Assembly (NCBI RefSeq): GCF_905115235.1
Contig: NC_051849.1
Location: forward strand, 205,226,595 to 205,290,594
Direction of reading: 5' to 3'
DNA: 64,000 bases
Origin: Hermetia illucens
Taxonomy: Eukaryota; Arthropoda; Insecta; Diptera; Stratiomyidae
Part shown: in pieces, positions 45,520 through 56,000 of the stretch
Layout of the letters: every line of letters begins with the position of its first letter
How positions within the stretch are numbered: the stretch's first letter is position 1
Notes under the pieces: model-generated
The model's database searches: none
Told to the model about the DNA's origin: nothing
Seen by the model: the letters and a program-made list of their open reading frames with translations, nothing else
Program-made: the position numbers and the translations under genes

Positions 45520-46160
45520 TACATCATGTACACATTTGAACTAAATTGTTCAATACCGGAGGAAGCCACGGTGGTAGGTTACGCAGAAGTCAAGACACTC
45601 GTTGTATTCGCAAAGCACCAAGAAAATGCTGCGTTATATTGATGCGCAGCAATCAGTGCTCTTAAGGCTTGCGTGGACTGATACTTGGGGGAAAAAAATG
45701 GGCAAGATCGTCATCACCATGTGCTCAGATTAAAATTGCAAATGTTACTATCACCTTCAAGGCGGCCACCAAATCCTTGCGAGCATGTTCAGTGTGATTA
45801 CGATCAAGCATGAATGAGGGAGAATGGCTCTCGCAAGGATGCTATGGAATATAAGAGGCCCATGGTGTACTTATAGGCTGTTTATAACCACTGTATAGAG
45901 CCCCTACAGAAGCGCGAGCTGTCTTCGGGTGTATTCTGCCTTCAAAATTGCCTCAGTAGTATATAATTTGCCGTCTTGGGAATGATGCCGACTGACATCC
46001 TGTCAAACGAGATCAAATACAACGTGAAATCCAGCCTTTCTTTATCCCAGATGAAGAACGCAGAAAGGGAAACCCCGGCAATAAATGGCAAGAACTTTGG
46101 CAATACTCAGGTAACGGACGGACATCCAGGTTTCATTTGGATACTTCACTGGATTGTTTA
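45520..46160 (+). mobile_element. R1-I LINE RT/thumb remnant
   Basis: Plus-strand frames give PEEATVVGYAEVKTLVVFAK (motif C with YADD changed to YAEV), then GMMPTDILSNEIKYNVK and NGKNFGN, matching the R1-I thumb (GMISMDLLASEAHWFYK). It is broken by many stops. Confidence 0.55.
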
Positions 46161-46368
46161 AACTGCGAAGGACTCAGTGCATGCATTCTTTCACTATCTG
46201 ATAAGCTCTGCTAGTAAGGGAGACTTAGCCTCTGTGAATTGCGAAAAGCGCAGGATACTAGGAAAGCTTGGCTACGGACACCAAGTACTGAAGAAAAGAG
46301 ACCAAATTAGAGGGACTTCTGCCCCCCCCCCCTACAGTGTTTATATGGCCAGGAGGGGTGTTGAGTTA

Positions 46369-46379
46369 GAAGTGACTTT
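46369..46379. repeat. Target-site duplication, left (RTE)
   Basis: GAAGTGACTTT directly precedes the (ATC)n end of the RTE and recurs at its other end. Confidence 0.7.
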
Positions 46380-46524
46380 CATCATCATCAACGACGCAAC
46401 AACCGGTGTCCGGTCTAGGCCTACCTTAACAAGGAACTGCAGACATTCCGGTTTTGCGCCGAGCTCCACCAATTCGATATCCCTAAAAGCTGTCTGGCGT
46501 CCTGACCTACACCATCGCTCCATA

Positions 46525-47771
46525 TTAGGCAGGGTCAACCTCGTCTTCTTTTTTCACCATAGATATTGCCCTTCTAGACTTTCCATCCTCATGTAGGAGG
46601 CCAAAAATTCTTCGGAGGATTCTTCTCTCGAACGAAGTTTCCGAGGAATACATGAGGACTAACAAGATCATTGTCTTGTACAGTAAGAGCTTTGACCCTA
46701 TGGTGAGACGTTTCGAGCGGAACAGTTTTTGTAAGCTGAAATAGGCTCTTCTGGCTGACAACAACCGGGCGCGGATTTCATCATCGTAGCTGTTACCGGT
46801 TGTGATTTTCGAACCTAGATAGGAGAAACTGTCAACGGTCTCAAAGTTGTATTCTCCTATCCTTATTCTTCCCGTTTGACCAGTGCGGCTTGACGTTATT
46901 GGTTGATTCGGCTTCGGTGCTGACGTTGCCACCACATCTCGCGCCGCCTTCTCGATCTGGATGAAGGCAGTTTGTACGTCTCGGGTCGTTCTTCCCATGA
47001 TGTCGATATCGTCAGCATAGGCCAGTAGTTGGGTGGACTTGAAGAGGTGGCCTTAAAGATTATCGTACTTCTTGCATTTACCTCAGGATCAAGGATCACT
47101 TTCTCGAGGGCTAGGTTAAAGAGGAGGCATGATAGCGCATCCCCTTGTCGTAGACCGTTGTTGATGTGGAATGGTCTTGAGAGTGATCCTGCTGCTTTTA
47201 TCTGGCCTCGTACATTGGTCAGGGTCAGCCTAGTCAGTCTTATTAATTTCGTCGGGATACCGAATTCTCTCACGGCCGTGTACAGTTTTACCCTGGCTAT
47301 GCTATCATAGCCCGCTTTAAAGTCGATGAACAGATGGTGCAACTTTTGTCCATATTCCAGCAGTTTTTCCACCGCTTGCCGCAGAGAGAAAATCTGATCT
47401 GTTGCTGATTTGCCCGGAGTGAAGCCTCTTTGGTATGTGCCAATGATGTTCCGAGCGTATGGGGCTATCCGGCCTAGCAAGATAGTCGTGAATATCTTAT
47501 AGATGGTACTCAGCAACGTGATAGCTCTATAATTGCTGCACTGGGTGATATCTCCCTTTTCATGTATGAGACAGATAATGCCTCTTTGCCAATCGGGAGG
47601 CATTGATTCGCTGATCCATGCCTTGAGCACAAGTTTATGACCCACTTGGTGTAATTGGTCGCCCCCATATTTAACCAATTCGGCTGTAATTCCATCGGCT
47701 CCTGGCGAATTATGATTTTTTAGCCGATGAATTGCACGGACTGTTTTGCAGTATTTGTCCGTGGTCTTCAT
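46525..47771 (-). pseudogene. RTE reverse transcriptase
   Basis: LKNHNSPGADGITAELVKYG, PPDWQRGIICLIHEKGDITQ, NYRAITLLSTIYKIFTTILL, YQRGFTPGKSATDQIFSLRQ, LHHLFIDFKAGYDSIARVKL (motif A) and NNGLRQGDALSCLLFNLALE (motif B) are open in one frame. Motif C lies past a frame change near 47050, where the aligned DNA still reads AYADDIDI. The thumb with GEYNFETVDSFSYLGSKITT follows in another frame. RTE reverse transcriptases work by target-primed reverse transcription. Confidence 0.8.
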
Positions 47772-47899
47772 TTGGCGGTACCTCCAACTCGCCGATGTTC
47801 TGGTTGTTCAGTAGCTCATCAAAGTACTCAACCCATCGCTCGAATATGCCCATTCTGTCGGAAATCAGATTTCCCTCTTTGTCTCGGCAGGATGAGCAT

Positions 47900-49042
47900 C
47901 GAGGTGTTTAAGGCTTCATCCTGCTGACTTGTTGGTAAAACTTCCCCGCCTGGTGTATTTGCCCCGTGTACTTTTCTAGTTCACAGACTTCTTGGTTCTC
48001 CCAGGCTTCCTTTTTCCATCTGTGAAGTCGCTTCTCCGCTCGACGGAGTTCGTGATAAGTCTCTGCGCGTGCCCGCGTTCTTTGGGAATGCAACATTACT
48101 CGGTATGCACGAATCTTCCGTTCCGTTGCTAGCTTACATTCATCGTCAAACCAGCCGTTCCGACTCCTTTTGCCTTTGGGCCAAGTATGTTTGTGGCCGC
48201 ATCCATGATAACGTTCTTCAGGTGATTGTGAAGATCATTTGTTGATGCCTCATCTCCAGGTCCTTTGTTGACTGCGGTTATTGCGGCATCCATTTCCCTC
48301 TTATAGGTGTCGGGGAGGACTGTGTTGTGGATGGCTTCAGTGTTCACTCTCACCTGATTGTCAGAGGGGATTCTAGGTGGTATTGTTATTCGAGCTCGAA
48401 GCACAATGCCAACGAGATAGTGATCCGAGTCTATATTGGCCCCCGTATATGTTCTGACATTCACCAAGGCTGAGAGGTGGCGGCGTTCGATCAACACGTG
48501 GTTAATTTGGTTGAAAGTGGTCCCGTCTGGAGAGGACCACGTATGTTTGTGGACCGCTTTTTGCGCAAACGAGGTGCTTTCAACAACCATTTCGTGTGAC
48601 ACTGCTAATTGAATAATCTGCAGTCCGTTATTATTTGTTTTTTTTTCGTGTAAGCTATGGGAGCCAACGTATTGCCCGAATAAGAGCTCCTTCCCTACTT
48701 GGCTGTTAAAATCCCCAGGGGTTCGTTGTACTGCCTCGTAAAAGGTATCTTTCTCCGATTCTGCAGTCTCCTCGGTAGGGACGTCAACGTTAATGAAGCT
48801 TATATTTCTAAACTTGACAGCAGGTTTCATTGGCTGACTAAGAAACCTACTCCGAGCACATGGTTTACTGGATGACCGCTATAATATATGGTGTAGCGGC
48901 TCTTCTCCAGGAAACCGGTCCCTGTCCATCGCATCTCTTGTAACGCTGTTATATCAGCCCTACATTGGGACAGGGTATCGGCTAGCTGCTCATCAGCTCT
49001 ATCTCTGTACAGGGAGCGCACGTTCCATGAGAAAATGCCCAA
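47900..49042 (-). pseudogene. RTE endonuclease and linker
   Basis: WNVRSLYRDRADEQLADTL, ITALQEMRWTGTGF (the catalytic Glu), YYSGHPVNHVLGVGFLVS, then GDFNSQVGKE (DFN), HKHTWSSPDGTTFNQINHVL and GANIDSDHYLVG (SDH). These are all APE-type endonuclease blocks in RTE order. The last stretch (48129-47908) is the basic linker. Breaks occur near 48830 and 48110. Confidence 0.8.
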
Positions 49043-49404
49043 ATCGTTAATCCTTTGGCGTTACCAGGTTCGGCATTGTAAGATCCATCCTGTTCGAAGT
49101 TCCTTTTGTGGCTTCGTAACTTCGGTTTTCCGTGTAGGGTTGTCAGCCCTACCCGACCCCCAACCTGGAGGACCAGTTGGTACAATTTGTCCCTTTTTTA
49201 AGCACCGGAGACTCGCCTTCATCCTTCTCCGTCTGCAGCTTTTCGTTACGAAAGAGCTCCCAGCGGTCACCACGTGGAGGTGGAGATAGGGTTTGGTAGT
49301 AAAGCTCTTGGGGTTGATTCAACAGGCATTTCCCAGGTTTTATGCTGCATCCTGGGTACCAATCCACGTTTCGCCCTGGGACCTACACTAGCCTTTGACC
49401 CTTT

Positions 49405-49415
49405 GAAGTGACTTT
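49405..49415. repeat. Target-site duplication, right (RTE), within a local repeat
   Basis: GAAGTGACTTT recurs here and again at 49429-49439 as part of a 24-base tandem pair, so the exact right edge of the RTE may be 49404 or 49428. Confidence 0.6.
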
Positions 49416-49748
49416 GATACTACCCTTTGAAGTGACTTTAGCAGCAAAAATTCCAGAAGCCAGTGTGTCCAGATCAGCTTCTTTTCAAGACCTCCCTCGT
49501 CCTTAACAAAAGGCAAAGGCATTTTAATTGGGTTTTATTTTTCGCAAAATCTTGGAAATGGGCATGCATTTATTCGGAGAATGCTCTCCTTCCAAGTGAC
49601 AGGAATTATTGTAAGAAGCTTCACCGCAGCGAAATGTGATCCTTTCTTGTTAGTTAAGCTAAGCTTAGAATGCAATTTACTAAATGTGTTGACCACAAAA
49701 GCCTAAGTAATTTTGGGTTGCATAAAATTAAGTTTTTTTTTTAATTGG

Positions 49749-50033
49749 CTAGAAACCCGAAGATGCTAGCTTTAAGGAGTTGAAAGAAATATAAGTTGAA
49801 GGTCCTGTCAAAAATAGAAGTAAATTCAAGAATGTGATTACAGAACTTCCACTTTCGCCGGATTCTCTGAGTCTGTACCCAAGGTCAATGTTGTTCATTA
49901 TCCATTCTCTGTGAAACACTGCATTCGTATAAATCGTTGCTTTATAGTCGGGTTTTCGTATAGCAGCGGAGTTGATCCCATACTGGTAGTTCTGCCACCC
50001 ATAACGGCCTATAAGAGGCCCTCCTGAATCACC
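49749..50033 (-). CDS. SP1 exon 5 (catalytic Ser, stop)
   Basis: Acceptor TTAATTTTCAG, then GDSGGPLIGRYGWQNYQYG, INSAAIRKPDYKATIYTNAV, FHREWI, ending TAG at 49751-49749. An A-rich stretch with ATTAAA follows at once and could serve poly(A) addition. It aligns with 63492-63316. Confidence 0.85.
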   Translation of the reverse strand, partial: GDSGGPLIGRYGWQNYQYGINSAAIRKPDYKATIYTNAVFHREWIMNNIDLGYRLRESGESGSSVITFLNLLLFLTGPSTYISFNSLKLASSGF

Positions 50034-53000
50034 CTGAAAATTAAGACATCCAGACAGAATTCTATTGTATCCTTCACAAGCTCATTAAGACGCTATGCTG
50101 AAAATGAGCCCCCCATAAATACGCTCGCTTACATGATGTGTTATCCTTTGAGAGCTGTAAATGCAATAAGTAGTTTTTTTCCAAAATTCTGAATCACATT
50201 TACGAGAATTCACTGTAAATTCCCCGTAATAAAGTTTTCTGTTAGATTCTTCAACTCCGTCGGGTCCATCCACCTGTAATAAGGATAAGGTTACGCGTAT
50301 TACAGGTATACCATAAAAGTCTTAAACTATTGGATGTATGCTTAGGACTTGATAGGTGGCTTTTAGGTATCATCAGGTATAGACTGTATAGACTGATATC
50401 GTTGTTGCTTGTCACAGCGGGGCTCTGATTGTGGTCACAAAATCAATCCGTGTCTTAAGAAGACCGTGGGATTAAGTGCACGAGACAGGTACTCACGTAA
50501 AACCCCCTAGGACTCACCCCCTATGACTTTAATCAGAGAAAAAAGATGTTTGCACGGCTCCTTTTCATGCATATGATCCCCTTAAACTCAACATTGAAAC
50601 TAAAAATGGTTAAAGTCAGCATTCTAGGAACTGGCGACCTACGGTCCCCACCAAATTCGCGAAGGATCTCCATAATTCTAAACAACTTAATACACATTAT
50701 GTACCTCTGCGGTAACGTTGACAACAATCAATCCATCAAGTCCTAACTATAAATTCATCCAATACTTCTTCTTACATTTCGCCCAAATCCAAGGGCAATG
50801 CATAGGGAAAGATTGTCAAGGGCTCTCTTTGCTATTGAAATAGTGGCAACGTTCGATGATAGTATAAATGGCTCCTCTACCTGCAAGTATAAAAATTATT
50901 TAAATTAAAGGAAATTGTTCTGGAACACAAACTTGTCGGTCAATGTCAACGGCTCAACAGCCGGTATCCGGTCTAGGACTGCCTTAGTAGGGAACTCCAG
51001 ACACCCCCGTTTTGGTCGAGTTGCACCAATTCGATATCCCTAAAAGCTGCCATACCGATTAGGTGACCCGCCCACCGCAACCTGTTCAGCCGGATTTTAT
51101 TCAAAACCAGACGATCGTGGTATCACTCATGGATTTCATCGTTGTCTAAAGGCCAAAAATTCTTCGGAGGATCCTTCTCTCAAACGCGGCCAACAGCTCC
51201 CAATTTTTCTTGGTAAGAACCCAGGCCCCCGAGGAATACATAAGGACTGGCAAGATCATTGCCTTGTAGAGTTAGAGATCCTATGATGAGACATTTCGGG
51301 AGAAACAGTTTTTGTAAGCTGAAACAGGCTCTGTTGAAAGCCAACAACCGGTCGATCTCGCATTCTTCCCATAATGTCAATATCGTCATCGTCGGCCTGT
51401 AATTTTGTGGACTTGAGGAGATGTCGCTTTCATTGATATCAGCATCGCGAGTCACTTTCTTCAGGGTCAGGTAAAAGAGGACACATCATCAGGCATCCCC
51501 TTGTCTTAGACCGTCGTTGATGTTGAATGGTCTCAGGAGTGATCCCGCTGCTTTCATTTGGCCTCGAACATTAGCCAGGGTCACCCTAGTCAGTCTTATC
51601 AATTTCGTTGGGATACCGAATTCTCTAATGGTCGTGTACAGTTTTACCCTGGCTATGCTGTCATATCATTCATAGGCTCCTTCAGGGGTCGTCAGCGAAC
51701 TTGCCGTAAGATCAGCTGAGTTTCGACTGACCTACCCATACGAGCAATCAGATTAACCACTTTGTGGTCAGCAGTAGATTTAGCAGTTGTCTTCTGGATG
51801 TGCGTAATAATATGCAAACGTTGGACTAGAAAGTTGCGTCCGCCATTTCATGCAAGATTGGAGTTTTGCGACCCCTTGTTACCAACGAGTTCAATGGATG
51901 ATGACATCTCTCCTCAAACACTTCAACTACACTGATCACATTCGTTTGCTCTCTCACCGGGCCATGGACTTTGGTCAAATGGTTCTGAATGTGGAAAGAG
52001 AGGCGAGCAGAGTTGAATTCAAGATAAACACTAACAAACCCAAGGCGCTCAGCGCCCGTCAGACTGACAATACTCCCCCTATCTGCATTATTATGTAGAG
52101 TATCGAAGGCTTCAATCAACAAACAACAACGACGGTGTCATCGAACTGGATGTCGTTCGACGCATTAACAGCGCTTGATTCGCCTTTGCTGCCTTGCCTA
52201 AAAACTGGAAATGCAATTATTCTAACACGAAGGTCAAGTTCAGACTGTCCTGCGCTCGTGTTTCTTCTGTGCTGCTATATCCTTCAAGGGTCGTCAGCTA
52301 CCTTTAACGGGTCGCTTACGATACGGGGTGTGACGTCTCCGAGGTGCTGAAAAAGTTATTTTTACCCCCTAGCTGGCAGTACACCTGCGGTGTAGGTAGA
52401 AGCCATGAGAAAGCCTCTCGGTGAAGAGCGAACTGCGAATGACCGGTACACATCGGGGCACATTAGGAGTCCCCGGAGCCGATCCGGTGCTGTGGGCCTA
52501 GCTCTGATAAAGTGGTAGTTGTGGCGTGTATTAGGAGCTAGCCCTTTCGGAACCCTGGTCGGTAGTGTGCATTGAACCGGTGTTATTAGACCGTGTTGCC
52601 TCTGAGCGAACACTGATTCGTCCGTGAATTCCGGCAAAAGCTAAGCGTAGGTTAGGCCTGAAGGTACTGGGGTAGGGGCTGTGTTCCTGAGGGTACACCC
52701 ATTCCTGACTGTTGCATCCCGGAACGCGTTGCACATGATGCCCTGGTAGATTTTCCATGGAAAATAAACCTAAACCCACAAAAAAAATCGACGAAATAGC
52801 GGGGAAAGAGGAAGAGCTGGGCGCGTTTGGGTGCAGTATAAAAATGCGCCGTTCACCGCAACGTTCAGCGAAAGATGCAGCGAGGACTGACATATTTGAT
52901 GTGATACCGGAACGTCTAAATAAAGAGAAACCTTACAAATTGGCACGACTGACGGTAAGGGAACGACAACTCCAATATTTTGTGGTTGCAAAAAAAAGCA

Positions 53001-56000
53001 CTGTGAGAATTGGTAGTCCTGAGCAGGTGGACCCGGACAAGAACAGAGTGGAAGTGCAGTCCGCGTGAGGAACGTCAGCACAGGCGTCCAAAATGAACTG
53101 ATGGAACTGGGGGAACTACTGAACCGCATCTTCTACTACAGGCGAATGTGGAGACCAGCGGGAGATGCTTGAAAAGCAGAAACAGCCGCACTCTTGCAGC
53201 AAACAGATCGCAGATAGCCCATCGCAAAGAAAACTGGGGAAAAAATGGAAAGAGGAGGACGTGCCTGAATGAGACTTTATCAAAGTAGTGTCCAGGGTCC
53301 AAAAAAGAAGCCAAAAAAAGGATAAAAGGAAACAACTGGCTACGACGACAGAGACCCGTCTATTCAAAGTCAAGGGGGCTGCAAACTAAAAGCCAGTAGC
53401 AGAAAAAGACGAGAAAACGAAGAAGGACTAGATCGTCGGCTCTGATCATTAAACCGACGGAAGGCAAGACATTTGCGGAAATCCTTAGTGAAATCTGCTA
53501 CAGGATGAAACCCGAAGACAACGGAGCAGAAGAACCCTGCCTACGAAAAACGAGGGGTGGCGGTGTCCTCGTCGAACTGGGCCCGAAGAAGGCTAGCAAG
53601 AGTACATTCTGCGAAGCGATCAAGGGGTTAGTGGGCGAGAAGGTTTTTGTATCTAGTCTGGACCCTATGTGCTCTCTAGAAATCCGGGATTTTGACTGCC
53701 TCAGAGAAAAGGTCGAAGTGGAGGAGGCGATAAAGCGTGAATGTCCGGAGGTAACCAATGTGCGGATAGGTATCATCTCTGTAAATGCTCTAGGCCAAAA
53801 ACTCGCTCTAGTGGAAGTCTTCGAACAATATGCAAGGAAACTCCTCAGCAGCGGGAAAATAAAAATTGGATGGGTTTATGCAGGGTACGAATGTGGATAG
53901 GCTCCACCATGTGCTACAGATGTTTGGATTGTGAACACACCTTAGCAACTTGCAAGGGGCCGGACAGGAGTACAGCATGCTGGAGATGCGGCCAGGTTGG
54001 TCACCAAGGGAAGACCTGCAGTGAAGGCGAAAGTTGCGTTCTCTACAGGGATCGTGGCGCGCAATTTTCAGGGCGGAACTGGAAAGGACTATAGTGCGAA
54101 CGCCATGATCGGCACTTTACAAATTAAGATGAACCGGAGTGCAACCGCTCACCACTTGCTAGCTCAGTTTGCTGCGGAGATGGATGCTGATCTAGTGCTA
54201 ATCAGCGAGCAATACCGAAACAGGGACCTGGCTTCATGGCATCTCGACTTATCGGGCACGGCTGCGATCTTGGTTCGGGACGACGCTCAACTAAGTGTTC
54301 TTGCCCAAGGCCGAGGAAATGGGTTTGTCTGGGTTCGGTCTTTCGGAATAACGTTTTCTAGCGTTTAGCTGACGCCGGATGAGACGATACCGGACTTTCG
54401 GTGCCGGCTTGATGCTCTGGAGGACGCCTTTTCGGGCACGAAGGGTCAACCCTGGTAGGCGGTGATTTTAACAGTGGGAAAAAAGACTAAATTTTGTTCT
54501 CTAACTGGCGAATAAGAAGTTTTTATTGCCCATACCCTAGCTGGAAATGGATCTTGGAAATGGCGGCGAAATTTGGGATCGTACCTGTAAACCCCGGATC
54601 CACGCCAACGTTTCGGCACCCAGGCTGTAAGCAAAGCATTCCTGACATCACTATTGCGTCGGAATCTCAGGTATCATCGGTGGACGGGTGGGAAGTCCTA
54701 GAAGACTTCTCGGCAATTGGTCATCAGTGGTTGACGTTACTTGCCCGCGTGCATCAACTCGACGTTCCTCTTGCTTGTGGAATGTCGCGAGGACGAACAT
54801 AGAGAAGTTTATCGAAGCTCTTGGAACAGGCAGTGTCGCCCTGGACGAGCTTCGGGAGGTAGTAGCGTTGCAACTGGCACAGCCATAAACTTAGTGATGA
54901 ACCTGAAAACGACAGCATGTGACTTTTCCATACCCTGGATTGACTCCAGCCGTGGTAGGCCTTCTATGGTATGGTGGCTGAAATTCCCGACCTACGGAAG
55001 GAGTGTCATAAACTCTCCCGTTTGGCACAACGTTTACACGCCTGGGAGGATGCAGACATGAGGGTAGAAGAGGGATCACACTCCGGAGTGTGATAAATAA
55101 AAGGAAAACTCATGGCTGGCAGAACCTGGCCTATAAACTTGCCATTCGGAAAATCGGGGCTTTGCGGAAGCCCTGTATACTGAGAACCGACCAGATGGAT
55201 CGTATTGTACCAGCAACATTTCCCAGACATCCCATAAGGGTTGATTCCAATAGCGCGGACAGCGTCGAGGATTGCCCTGTTTTCACAGTAAGAGAGCTAA
55301 AAGAAGCAGTCCCCACCATCGAAAAGAACGACGCGCCAGGTCCTGATGATATTTTGGCGGAAGTTTACAAATTAGTGTTCCGCCAACGACCAGATTTGTT
55401 ACTCTGGATGTTCCAACGCCTGCCCAAAGGAGGGCGTTTTTCCTTGTCGCTAGAAGGTGGTGGTGGATTCGCACTAATCCGCTCGTAACGCTTGATGTCA
55501 GAAATGCCTTTAATTCCGTGAAATGGACATATATGGTAGGCGCATTAGAAAACCCATTTTACGTGCTGAGCTATCTCTTGCGAATATTGAAGAGTTATCT
55601 GATAGATGATTCCCTGTTCTATAGGACGCTAAAGGCCGGATGATGATGGAGATTACGTCGGGTGTAGAACAGGGATCCATCCTAGGGCCCAACCTATTGA
55701 ACGCTTCCTACGATAGTCTGCTAAGATTCAATATGTCAAAAGAATCGGACTTGGCGGGTGGCAACAAAGCAGCAGAAGGCAGGGCTCCATCTGGAACCTC
55801 GGCTTTGAGTCGGCTAATTGCGAATTTTGGGGCCCTGTATCAACCAGAAAACGTCTTCTTATGGGATAAACGCAATCCATTTTTTTCTACGGGACGAAGG
55901 GTTGATACACTTGACAAGTAGGTGCTTCGTAAGCGCCTTACTCAAATGCAGAAATGGGGAGCTTTGCGTGTGGCATCCGCTTATCGCACGGTCTCAGCAC

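Larger units (their letters stand above)
46380..49404 (-). mobile_element. RTE-clade LINE, near full length, broken
   Basis: 3.0 kb, close to the usual 3.2-3.5 kb for RTE. Minus strand: 5' UTR, endonuclease, linker, RT, and a tail of TGATGATGATGA as is usual for RTE instead of poly(A). The 11-base direct repeat GAAGTGACTTT flanks it. Frames change at least five times, so it is dead. Fragments of the same family lie at 9786, 32291 and 50936. Confidence 0.85.

Noticed and set aside
49035-49289. Plus-strand frame of 84 codons
   Set aside because: It is antisense to the RTE 5' UTR.
52362-53373. Several minus-strand frames of 85-120 codons
   Set aside because: They are antisense to the R1-II 5' UTR and ORF1, overlap each other in different frames, and show no motif.
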